From positions 1 to 64,000 of the forward strand of contig CAZGCI010000005.1 in NCBI GenBank assembly GCA_964524185.1: a stretch of DNA of 64,000 nucleotides. Direction: 5' to 3'. Positions 54,622 through 62,818 of this stretch are shown here, piece after piece (the first letter of the stretch is position 1; the number at the start of each line of letters is the position of its first letter). The notes under the pieces were generated by a model that made no database searches, had not been told where the DNA came from, and saw nothing but the letters and a program-made list of their open reading frames with translations. This DNA comes from Thiohalocapsa sp964524185. GTDB lineage: Bacteria > Pseudomonadota > Gammaproteobacteria > Chromatiales > Chromatiaceae. The position numbers and the translations under genes were made by a program.

Positions 54622-55844
54622 AAGCCGTCACCAGCGGCAGCTTGGGCCGGGTCCTGGGCGGTCTGCCCTGGCGTGCCCGGCGCCGCCGCGGCCTGCTGGA
54701 GCTCGGCCGGTGCCATGCCGGCATCCTGCACGATCTGCACCTCCATGCCGTTGCGGAGCTTCTGGTGGCCTGCAAGTACCACGCGGTCGCCCTCGCTGAG
54801 ACCGTCGGTGACCTCCACCAGATCATCGCGTACGGCGCCGGTGGCAATCTGCCTGCGGGTCACCACCAGCTTATCGCCATAGGCATCCGGGGCGTCGGGC
54901 TCGGTTCTGGCGTCGTCTGCACCGTCGGCCGCGGGTTGCTCCTGAATGACAAATACCGAGTCGCCGTAGGTGTTGAAGGAGACCGCCCGACGCGGTAGCA
55001 CCAGCACCTGCTCGCGCATCGGTAACAGCGTAGCCACCTTGGCGAACATGCCCGGGCGGAGCCGGCCATTGGGATTCGGTAACTGGGCGCGTACTTGCAC
55101 ATTGCGCGTGCCCTGGTCCACGCTGGGGCTGATGGCCTGGATGCGGCCGGTGAAGACCTCTTTCGGATAAGCCGCCACCCGTACCTGCACGAGCTGGCCC
55201 GCCGTGAGCTTTGCCAAGTGGCGCTCTGGCAGCTTGTAGTCCACGAACACCGGGTCCAGGGCCTCCAGTGCGACGATGTCTGAGCCCTCCCGCAGGTATT
55301 GGCCGAGGTCGATTTGGCGAATGCCGAGCACGCCGTTGAAGGGTGCGCGGATGGTCTTCTTCTCGATGAGCGCCTGTTTGGCGGTCACCGCGGCGCGCGT
55401 CCGTGACAGCTCCGCGTTGGCCTCGTCAAAGTCGCCCTGGGAAACGGCTCGGTCACGCAGCAGCTTGGTGCTGCGTCCGAGCTTGAGCTCGGCCAGCTCC
55501 AGCGATGCCTGCAGACCGGCGAGGTCTGCCTCGTCGACGGTGGTGTCGAGCTGAACCAGAACCTGACCCGCGCGCACGCGGTCCCCGGACTCGAAGCGGA
55601 TGGCCTGCACCTGCCCGGCGACTTCGTTACTGACCATGACACCTTGCACAGCGCTGACGTTGCCGACGGCATTCAGCTGCGGCTGCCAGCGGTGGCTCTC
55701 CACGCGAGTCTCCGCCACCGACGACGGCGGCATAGGCGCCGAGAATTGAGCAATTTGCGCCGTCACTTGCTCGTACTTCAGGTAGGCGAGGCCGCCCACC
55801 AATGCGGCGAGGATGAGCAGAACAAGTAGGAGACGAAGGAACAT
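54618..55844 (-). CDS. RND efflux periplasmic adaptor subunit
   Basis: A 408-residue membrane-fusion protein: an N-terminal signal anchor (MFLRLLLVLLILAALVGGLA), a beta-barrel and lipoyl half (VSNEVAGQVQAIRFESGDRV), an alpha-helical hairpin (about residues 100-150), IRAPFNGVLGIRQIDLGQYL and a membrane-proximal domain ending with an Ala/Gln tail. The tail is low complexity (residues 375-408). The ATG at 55842-55844 has GGAAAG nearby; an upstream in-frame ATG (55887-55889) is a less likely alternative. It bridges the pump to an outer-membrane channel. Confidence 0.94.
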   Translation of the reverse strand: MFLRLLLVLLILAALVGGLAYLKYEQVTAQIAQFSAPMPPSSVAETRVESHRWQPQLNAVGNVSAVQGVMVSNEVAGQVQAIRFESGDRVRAGQVLVQLDTTVDEADLAGLQASLELAELKLGRSTKLLRDRAVSQGDFDEANAELSRTRAAVTAKQALIEKKTIRAPFNGVLGIRQIDLGQYLREGSDIVALEALDPVFVDYKLPERHLAKLTAGQLVQVRVAAYPKEVFTGRIQAISPSVDQGTRNVQVRAQLPNPNGRLRPGMFAKVATLLPMREQVLVLPRRAVSFNTYGDSVFVIQEQPAADGADDARTEPDAPDAYGDKLVVTRRQIATGAVRDDLVEVTDGLSEGDRVVLAGHQKLRNGMEVQIVQDAGMAPAELQQAAAAPGTPGQTAQDPAQAAAGDGL

Positions 55845-56005
55845 GGAGGTTGTCTTTCCGGTAGGCGCAGTGTCTTGCCACAGGCCCATAGTTGGCCCCT
55901 GGTCTTGACCGAATCAAACGCCTGTTTGGTTTTCCAGCGCGCAGTATAGCCGGCGGCGTCCAGGTCCGCGTGGGCATAACGCAGTCATGGGCCTTGCTGG
56001 GTGCA

Positions 56006-56503
56006 TTACTGGGTGATGGCGTTGCGCGCCTGGTCGCTCGCCTCTTTGAGAAACTGTCGACCCTGCTTCAGCATGGCCTGCTTCACCGCCTCCGCCAGTG
56101 CCGGTCGGCTCAGTGTCTGCCCGTCGAGGACCACCCGCTCCGGCGAGGTGGCGAAGGCATTGAGCGGATTCGCCAGTTGGTCTGCGGTGTCGTCCACCGC
56201 GTTATAGGCATAGACGCAGGTGGCGCTACCGGCTTGGTCGCCGAGGCGGTAGGCAAGCCGCACCTCTGCACCCTGATAGCCGCGGGTGCGGATATCTGGC
56301 GTCTCGAAAATGGGCTTGGTACTCGCACGCACGGCGACGATGTCCTTGCAGAGCGTCACACGCACGTCCTCGCCGGACCCGGAGCAAGCGAGGGTCAGCA
56401 GTGCGGGGAGGGTCGCCACCAAGGCCCTGGTGGCAACGTGCGATGGGGATTTCGAGGCGGTGCCGTCGGCGCAGCGGGCCGTGGCAGGGGGATTGTCGGG
56501 CAT
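56006..56503 (-). CDS. Probable lipoprotein of unknown function
   Basis: A 165-residue protein from the ATG at 56501-56503, with GGAG six bases upstream. An extended N-terminal region precedes a hydrophobic stretch with the lipobox LLTLAC, so Cys 40 or nearby may be lipidated. The remainder contains two cysteines (TLCKD, ATCVYAYN) and a helical C-terminus (AVKQAMLKQGRQFLKEASDQ). I do not recognise a family. It is divergently arranged with telA, 190 bases apart, and follows the RND adaptor gene on the minus strand. Confidence 0.7.
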   Translation of the reverse strand: MPDNPPATARCADGTASKSPSHVATRALVATLPALLTLACSGSGEDVRVTLCKDIVAVRASTKPIFETPDIRTRGYQGAEVRLAYRLGDQAGSATCVYAYNAVDDTADQLANPLNAFATSPERVVLDGQTLSRPALAEAVKQAMLKQGRQFLKEASDQARNAITQ

Positions 56504-56693
56504 GGGCAGCTCCAGCGGTTGTGCGTGGGCGCTGCAGTATCGCATGCCAAGCACGGAGGGTCGGACGGGCCCGGCGGCCGGTGCTGGACGCACCCGCAGC
56601 CGCGCGGTTGACGCGCGCGCAGGCGCGCCAACCGACGCCGGTGTGGGAGAATTGGCGGATCATCCAACGGACGCATGCTGGAGTGAATCGACC

Positions 56694-57869
56694 ATGAACG
56701 AGCCGTCTTCGGCGGAGTCAAGTACGCAGGCAGCGATGCGTGCGGCAGCGCATGAGACCGCGGCCTTGCCCGTGAACGAGATCGTCGCGCTAGACGACGC
56801 CCCGCCGGCGGAGCAGCAGCACATCAAACAGCTGCTGGCGGAGCTCGACCTCACGGACTCGAGTGCCATCATGCACTTCGGTGCCAAGGCGCAGCAGCAG
56901 CTGACGGAGGTATCCGATCAGATGTTGGAGGGCGTACGGACCAAGGACACGGGCACCGCCGGTGCCACGCTGAGCCAGATGGTGGGCACGCTGCGCGGCT
57001 TCGACGTGGAGGCGCTAGACCCGAACGCGAAGCGGGGCTTCTTCGCCCGGCTATTCGGTGCCGGCAAGCCCATTATGAAGTTTCTGCAGGAGTACGAGGA
57101 GGTCCGCGATCACATCGAGCGCATCAGCATTGACCTGGAACGGCACAAGACCCGGCTGCTGACGGACGTCACTAGCCTGGACCGGCTCTACGACGCCAAC
57201 TTGAACTATTTCCGCGAGCTGGAGCACTACATCGCCGCCGGCGACGCCAAGCTCACGCTCCTGGACACCGAGACTATCCCAAAGCTCGCCGCCGAGGTGG
57301 AGCAGTCCGACGACATGGTGCAGGCCCAGAACCTGCGTGACCTGCGCGGCGCCCGTGACGACCTGGAGCGTCGCGTGCACGACCTGCGGCTCACCCGTCA
57401 GGTGGCCATGCAGGCCCTGCCCAGCATCCGCCTGGTGCAGGAGAACGACAAGGGCCTCATCAACAAGATCAACTCGACCTTGGTGAACACCGTGCCCCTG
57501 TGGCGGCAGCAGCTGGCGCAGGCCATCACCATCTATCGCTCCGGGCGCGCCGCTGAGACCGTGCGGGCGGCGACGGACCTGACCAATGACCTGCTGCGTG
57601 CCAACGCCGAGAATCTGAAAACCGCCAACGCCGAGGCACGCAAGCAGATCGAGCGTGGCGTCTTCGACATCGAGGCCGTCAAACAGGCCAACCAGGCGCT
57701 CATCGAGACCATCGAGGAGAGCTTGCAGATCGCCGACCAGGGCAAACGCGCACGCGCCGCGGCAACGGCGGAGCTGACGCAGATGGAGGCGGACCTGCGC
57801 AAGACCCTGGCCACCGCCAGTGCGGCCACTTCCGGGCCAGGCGATGGCGCCGACAATGGAAAACATTGA
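56694..57869 (+). CDS. TelA-like toxic anion resistance protein
   Basis: A 391-residue cytoplasmic helical protein of the TelA/KlaA family (PF05816), some members of which confer tellurite and bacteriocin resistance when cloned; the normal function is uncertain. Seen here: LKKFL-type block KRGFFARLFGAGKPIMKFLQ, EYEEVRDHIERISIDLERHK, LRLTRQVAMQALPSIRLVQ and QIERGVFDIEAVKQAN. The ATG at 56694 follows GGAG nine bases upstream. A xpaC-like partner is not present. Divergent from the lipoprotein gene. Confidence 0.9.
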   Translation: MNEPSSAESSTQAAMRAAAHETAALPVNEIVALDDAPPAEQQHIKQLLAELDLTDSSAIMHFGAKAQQQLTEVSDQMLEGVRTKDTGTAGATLSQMVGTLRGFDVEALDPNAKRGFFARLFGAGKPIMKFLQEYEEVRDHIERISIDLERHKTRLLTDVTSLDRLYDANLNYFRELEHYIAAGDAKLTLLDTETIPKLAAEVEQSDDMVQAQNLRDLRGARDDLERRVHDLRLTRQVAMQALPSIRLVQENDKGLINKINSTLVNTVPLWRQQLAQAITIYRSGRAAETVRAATDLTNDLLRANAENLKTANAEARKQIERGVFDIEAVKQANQALIETIEESLQIADQGKRARAAATAELTQMEADLRKTLATASAATSGPGDGADNGKH

Positions 57870-58055
57870 CCTATTGATCGACCCGCATCGGAACGGCAGG
57901 CGCCAGGGTCCGGGCGGCGACGATGAGACGCGCCTCAGCGACATTGCGAAGCGAACGGCCGACTAAACCCTTCCGCAGCCCGCTCGTTGCCGCAAGCGAA
58001 GCACAGGTCCAGCGCCGAGGGCCAAGGGCCAAAGAGAGCGCATAGCCCCTAGCCT

Positions 58056-58143
58056 CGTAGGGTGTGCGCGCGAAGCGTGCGCACCGCAGGCGATACGGGC
58101 GTCGGTGCGACCGGTGCGCAACCTTGCGGTCGCGCACCCTACG
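58056..58143. repeat. 88-bp palindromic element
   Basis: Arms CGTAGGGTGTGCGCG (58056-58070) and CGCGCACCCTACG (58131-58143) are inverted copies with internal GTGCGCACC/GGTGCGCAACC repeats. The whole can form a branched hairpin. The GTAGGGTGCGC core is known from intergenic palindromes of several bacteria. Confidence 0.7.
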
Positions 58144-58458
58144 GCTCGGGGCTCGGGGCTCGGGGCTCGGGTCGTTGTCGTAATCGCCCACCGCAGACGC
58201 TCGATGACGACCACGATGACGACAACGACAACGAGGGCAACCGGCTTCGGGATTTCCGCAGCCAAGCAGTCGATCGCTGGTCGGCGCCGAATGCTTGCAG
58301 CTGAGTCAAGTTTCAACGGGGCGTCGCACTGGCCAAAGGCGTCGGGATCGGGGTCGGCTGCCATTCGGGTTCGATACCGATGAGCACGACTCGTCGGTCC
58401 GCGGCCGCAACCGCTGATGCCAGGTCTGTGCGTCCGCGCCTTGGCCCTCGGCCCTTGG

Positions 58459-58518
58459 CCCTGGCCTGTGAACGAGCCGCTGGCGTACCGCCGCCCCACT
58501 CGCTCGTCGGTCTGAGGC
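58459..58518 (+). repeat. Dispersed repeat, copy of 42873-42938
   Basis: Shares CCCTGGCC, GTGAACGA, CCGCTGGCGT and CGGTCT with AGGC in the same order as at 42873-42938, with a few short indels and substitutions. Both copies are preceded by GGGCC/GGCC motifs. Non-coding. Its family is not known to me. Confidence 0.65.
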
Positions 58519-58556
58519 ATCGCTGCACTAACCCCTAGCCCCCTCTTCTCCCAGCC

Positions 58557-59990
<1,434 letters not shown>

Positions 59991-60398
59991 GGGCTTGCCT
60001 CGGGCGTGCGGGGTTGTCGTGTCGGGGCCTGTGCGCTGCCGCCCAGATCAGTAGGATGATCAGCAGGAGGTGTGAGCAGGCCTAGAGGGTTTGGGCGATT
60101 GGATTCCGCCAGCCAAGACCGGGAAACCTAGCCAAATCGCCCTGTAAGGAGTGCAGCTCGGCCTGGTGCCCAGGAGTATCCTCATTGACCGGCAGCTTGA
60201 AACCGACGCCCCGCAGATGAGCCAGACCCTTCAGTACCTGCCAGATCCTTCCGTACCCGAATCAGCTCGTCGTCGATGGTGGGCGTCGTGCGCATGGCCG
60301 GCAGCTTAGTGCTCACGGGAAGCAGCATCAAGCTGCTCCCCCGGCAGTGTTTCCCGGGGCGCACGCAAGTGAGCAAGGATCATGCCGCCTGAGCCACG
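59991..60398. other. lpdA leader gap with an antitoxin-like remnant
   Basis: 408 bases. 60182-60295 on the minus strand holds a VapB-like N-terminal fragment (separate entry). Another minus frame reads VGFKLPVNEDTPGHQ, possibly more decayed toxin-antitoxin DNA, but this is not convincing. No terminator or promoter is recognised. Confidence 0.5.
60182..60295 (-). pseudogene. VapB-like antitoxin, N-terminal fragment
   Basis: From the ATG at 60293-60295: MRTTPTIDDELIRVRKDLAG, matching the MRTTxTxDDxL start of ribbon-helix-helix VapB antitoxins, then an unrelated serine-rich tail and a stop after 37 codons. A complete VapB is about 70-80 residues. No VapC PIN domain follows. The similarity rests on 20 residues. 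Confidence 0.45.
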
Positions 60399-60998
60399 CT
60401 AAACCCGAACGCCGCAGGTCCCGAGCTGACGGCGAACGATGGGGTCGGTGCGGTTCTTGGACGTCGCCGCCTTCATGAACACCACCACCCGGTCGATGTC
60501 GCGAATGACGCCGAGCAGCGTCGCCGGGTCCGGGTAGCGGTCCCGCAGCGACTCGAAGGCCATGTCCATCAGCGATTCATCGGCGCGGGCGATGCCCACC
60601 GCGTACGCCGTGGCACAGGCGAGGCCGGGGTGACGATGATGGATGCGCCCGGTGAAATGCCGCCAGGACTCCACCCAGCCAATCCACTCCGCCTCCGAGA
60701 CGCTCGCCTTGCTGGTACGTAGGTAGAGGGCGATCTTCACGAACTCCGCCTGCCAGGACCAGTCCGGCAGCCCCGCCTTGACCCGCAGTCGCTCGATAAC
60801 CTTGCCGTGGTACACCTGACAGTGGCCGCACTGGTAATAGAGGGCCAGCGCGTAGGCAATGTACTCGCGGTCCAACTCCCCCAGCGTGAAGGGGTCTGAC
60901 TCCCCGGGTGACCCGGAAAAGGTGTGCGCATGCAGCTCGTTCAGCACATCATTGAACGACTGCCCCTGGATGGACTCTCGTACGGTTCGCCCGGTCAT
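60399..60998 (-). CDS. AhpD/carboxymuconolactone decarboxylase-like protein
   Basis: A 199-residue mainly helical protein. It contains YYQCGHCQVYHGKVIERL, the CxxCxxxH active-site pattern of AhpD-type peroxidases, preceded by a Glu/Tyr-rich helix as expected; a second helix region (SEAEWIGWVESWRHFTGRIH) follows. The C-terminal 70 residues are not typical AhpD. The ATG at 60996-60998 (MTGRTVRESIQGQSF) is preferred over a GTG three codons upstream on ribosome-site spacing. It may reduce peroxides via a thiol partner, or be a divergent family member of unknown role. Confidence 0.78.
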   Translation of the reverse strand: MTGRTVRESIQGQSFNDVLNELHAHTFSGSPGESDPFTLGELDREYIAYALALYYQCGHCQVYHGKVIERLRVKAGLPDWSWQAEFVKIALYLRTSKASVSEAEWIGWVESWRHFTGRIHHRHPGLACATAYAVGIARADESLMDMAFESLRDRYPDPATLLGVIRDIDRVVVFMKAATSKNRTDPIVRRQLGTCGVRV

Positions 60999-61148
60999 GC
61001 CTCTCACCCCTACAACATCGGTGGAATTTCAGTATCAGCTGATATTGTGGAGCATTCAGCTCGGCGGCGGTATGTCTTGGATCAGCCGCTGCGCTACCCA
61101 CCTCGTGGCAGAGAAGGCGGGGCAGGGGGCTGAGACGCAGCCAATGTG

Positions 61149-61222
61149 ATACCCGTCGCACATGGGTTTTCGGGAAAGCGAGGGGCGTGCATCGCGACCG
61201 AAAACCTGTGTGAGACGGGTAT
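61149..61222 (-). repeat. MITE-like element, copy C (74 bp, internally deleted, inverted)
   Basis: Left arm ATACCCGTCGCACATGGG then TTTTCGG; right arm CCGAAAACC then TGTGTGAGACGGGTAT: perfect in the outer eight bases. Read on the minus strand, its left half matches the left end of copies A and B (TCGCGATGCACGCCCCTCGC region) and its right half matches their right end, with the middle 90 bases missing. It has flanking TA. It sits between the AhpD-like and coiled-coil genes. Confidence 0.85.
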
Positions 61223-61257
61223 GATATCGCCACCGCCTGCAGCGTCTCGCCCTCGGA

Positions 61258-61755
61258 TCAGAGCCAAAGCTTGAGCGTGGTCACGATCAGGACACCGACG
61301 CTCACGGTGATGCCGAAGGACCAGAACATGAAACGGTCGATGCGCCGAGTCAGCTCTTCGAAGCGCCTGTCCGTGGCCTCGAAGCGCTTATCCACGGCCT
61401 CAAAGCGCTTCTCCATGGCATCGAAGCGCTTCTCCATCTGCTCCTGCACAGCATCGAAGCGCCGATCCATCTGCTCCTGCATAGCATCGAAGCGCTTCTC
61501 CATCTGCTCCTGCATGGCGTCGAAACGCTTATCGGAGGCCTCGAAGCGCTTCTCCATGGCATCGAAGCGCTTCTCCATCTGTTCCAGAATGGACTTCAGC
61601 AGCTCGCGCTGGTGCTTGAGCTCCTCCTCCACGCGCACCATGCGCTCGCGCAGCTCGATCTCGTAGACCGCCGGCGGTTTGCCGAGGGATTGCTCCGCCA
61701 GCCACTCACCGAGGTGGTCCTTGATGAACTGGATGTCTTCCCGCGCCAGAGCCAT
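61258..61755 (-). CDS. Repeat-built coiled-coil membrane protein
   Basis: A 165-residue protein: a 45-residue N-terminal region (MALAREDIQFIKDHLGEWL), then a coiled coil made of three seven-residue units (MEKRFDA, MEKRFEA, SDKRFDA), three eleven-residue units (xQEQMEKRFDA type) and again three seven-residue units (MEKRFEA, VDKRFEA, TDRRFEE), then one C-terminal transmembrane helix (FWSFGITVSVGVLIVTTLKL). The DNA is correspondingly repetitive. It is probably tail-anchored with the coil in the cytoplasm. Similar proteins occur in repeat families across Proteobacteria; function unknown. Confidence 0.85.
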   Translation of the reverse strand: MALAREDIQFIKDHLGEWLAEQSLGKPPAVYEIELRERMVRVEEELKHQRELLKSILEQMEKRFDAMEKRFEASDKRFDAMQEQMEKRFDAMQEQMDRRFDAVQEQMEKRFDAMEKRFEAVDKRFEATDRRFEELTRRIDRFMFWSFGITVSVGVLIVTTLKLWL

Positions 61756-61813
61756 ATCTGTCGACGCTTGCTGCCGAAAACGCCAAGTTTAGCAGAGCGC
61801 ACCCCCGCCCCCC

Positions 61814-62140
61814 GTGAGAGCGGCACTCCCATTGCGGCGACAGCCGCCGGGGACAGCATGCCGGCGGCATCGCGGCACAAACAGCAGTGCCGCTCCCACA
61901 CCAAGGTCCCCGTGGGAGCGGCACTCTTGGTGCCGCGACAGCCGTCGGGGACAGCATGCCGGCGGCATCGCGGCACAAACAGCAGTGCCGCTCCCACACC
62001 AAGGTCCCCGTGGGAGCGGCACTCTTGGTGCCGCGACAGCCGTCGGGGACAGCATGCCGGCGGCATCGCGGCACAAACAACAGTGCCGCTCCCACACCAA
62101 GGTCCCCGTGGGAGCGGCACTCTTGGTGCCGCGCCAGCCG
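61814..62140. repeat. 98-bp tandem palindromic (REP/BIME-like) array, 3.3 units
   Basis: Units begin at 61814, 61912, 62010 and 62108 (exactly 98 bases apart); the second and third are nearly identical, the first more diverged and the fourth partial. Each unit has an outer inverted repeat GTGGGAGCGGCACT / AGTGCCGCTCCCAC and a nested one GTGCCGCGA / TCGCGGCAC, joined by ACCAAGGTCCCC. Each can form a cruciform. The long minus-strand open frame across it is an artefact of the 98-bp period and base composition. No CRISPR features. Confidence 0.9.
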
Positions 62141-62818
62141 AGCAACGAAACGCGAGGCGTCAAAACGGCCAGAACGCTCCCTCCGAGCCGTCTGCCCTTT
62201 CGCGCATTTCGCGCATTGCGTAGTCTCCCAGGCAAGCTTGCTCGCACGCTGGCACCGGCCAGCCCCCTGCACATGTCCCGAAAAACCGTTCACGGTGTTT
62301 TTGACGCGTCCCTGAGGGTTGGCCACGGCCCAGACAACGCGCTTCGAGCGCCCCGGGGCAACCTCCCCGGTGACCATACGGCGCTGCCGTGCGGAGCCTC
62401 TAATGCGCAACCACCACCAGCGCTGCGGGAGCCTGTACTCACGCCGCTGTCAGCCTCTGCGGGTCGACCCCGGGACCCGTCTCCAGACGCTGCGCCACCA
62501 TGGCATGCTCAGCCCCGCAGGCGCCGGCATAGGCGGCGAACCTGCCGCGTGGCCCTGACGGCGTGTCCGAGCGGCTGCCGGTCTGGTCCCACCGCCAGCG
62601 CGCCTGGAGCAAATCCGTCGTGGCGTCGTCGTTCGCGAGACGGCAGCCGTCGCGGCCCCTGCAACCGCCGCCTCCGGCAATGCCGACAACGGCAAACCCT
62701 CCGGGCTGCGCGTGCGCCAGGCCCGGCGGCAAGAGGCGCGCTGAGCAGCCAATGCGGGGCCCGCGTTGGCTCGTTGGCGGCTTGGTTCGGCCGTCGCAAG
62801 TCGACGCTGCGCCGCTGC
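62141..62818. other. 678-bp gap before the TIGR03790-like gene
   Basis: No gene or RNA recognised; open frames here have no domain or signal. CGCGCATTTCGCGCATTGCG (62191-62220 region) is a short near-palindrome. GGGGCAACCTCCCC (62357-62370) could form a small hairpin. No promoter clearly visible. Confidence 0.5.

Larger units (their letters stand above)
57870..58556. other. 687-bp gap packed with short repeats
   Basis: No gene recognised. It contains GGGCCAAGGGCC motifs at 58016-58033 and 58441-58466, the palindromic element at 58056-58143, GGCTCGGG tandem repeats at 58143-58172, an ACGA/TGACGAC-rich low-complexity stretch around 58200-58240 and the second copy of the 42873-type repeat at 58459-58518. 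telA and lpdA converge here, so the 3' ends of both transcripts must lie in this gap. Confidence 0.7.

Noticed and set aside
61814..62140. CRISPR array
   Set aside because: The repeats are contiguous and palindromic with no unique spacers, and there are no cas genes.
61706..62410. Cys-rich minus-strand frame of 234 codons
   Set aside because: It is a translation of the 98-bp palindromic array, with repeats such as GAALLFVPRCRRHAVP repeated every 98 bases; not a protein.
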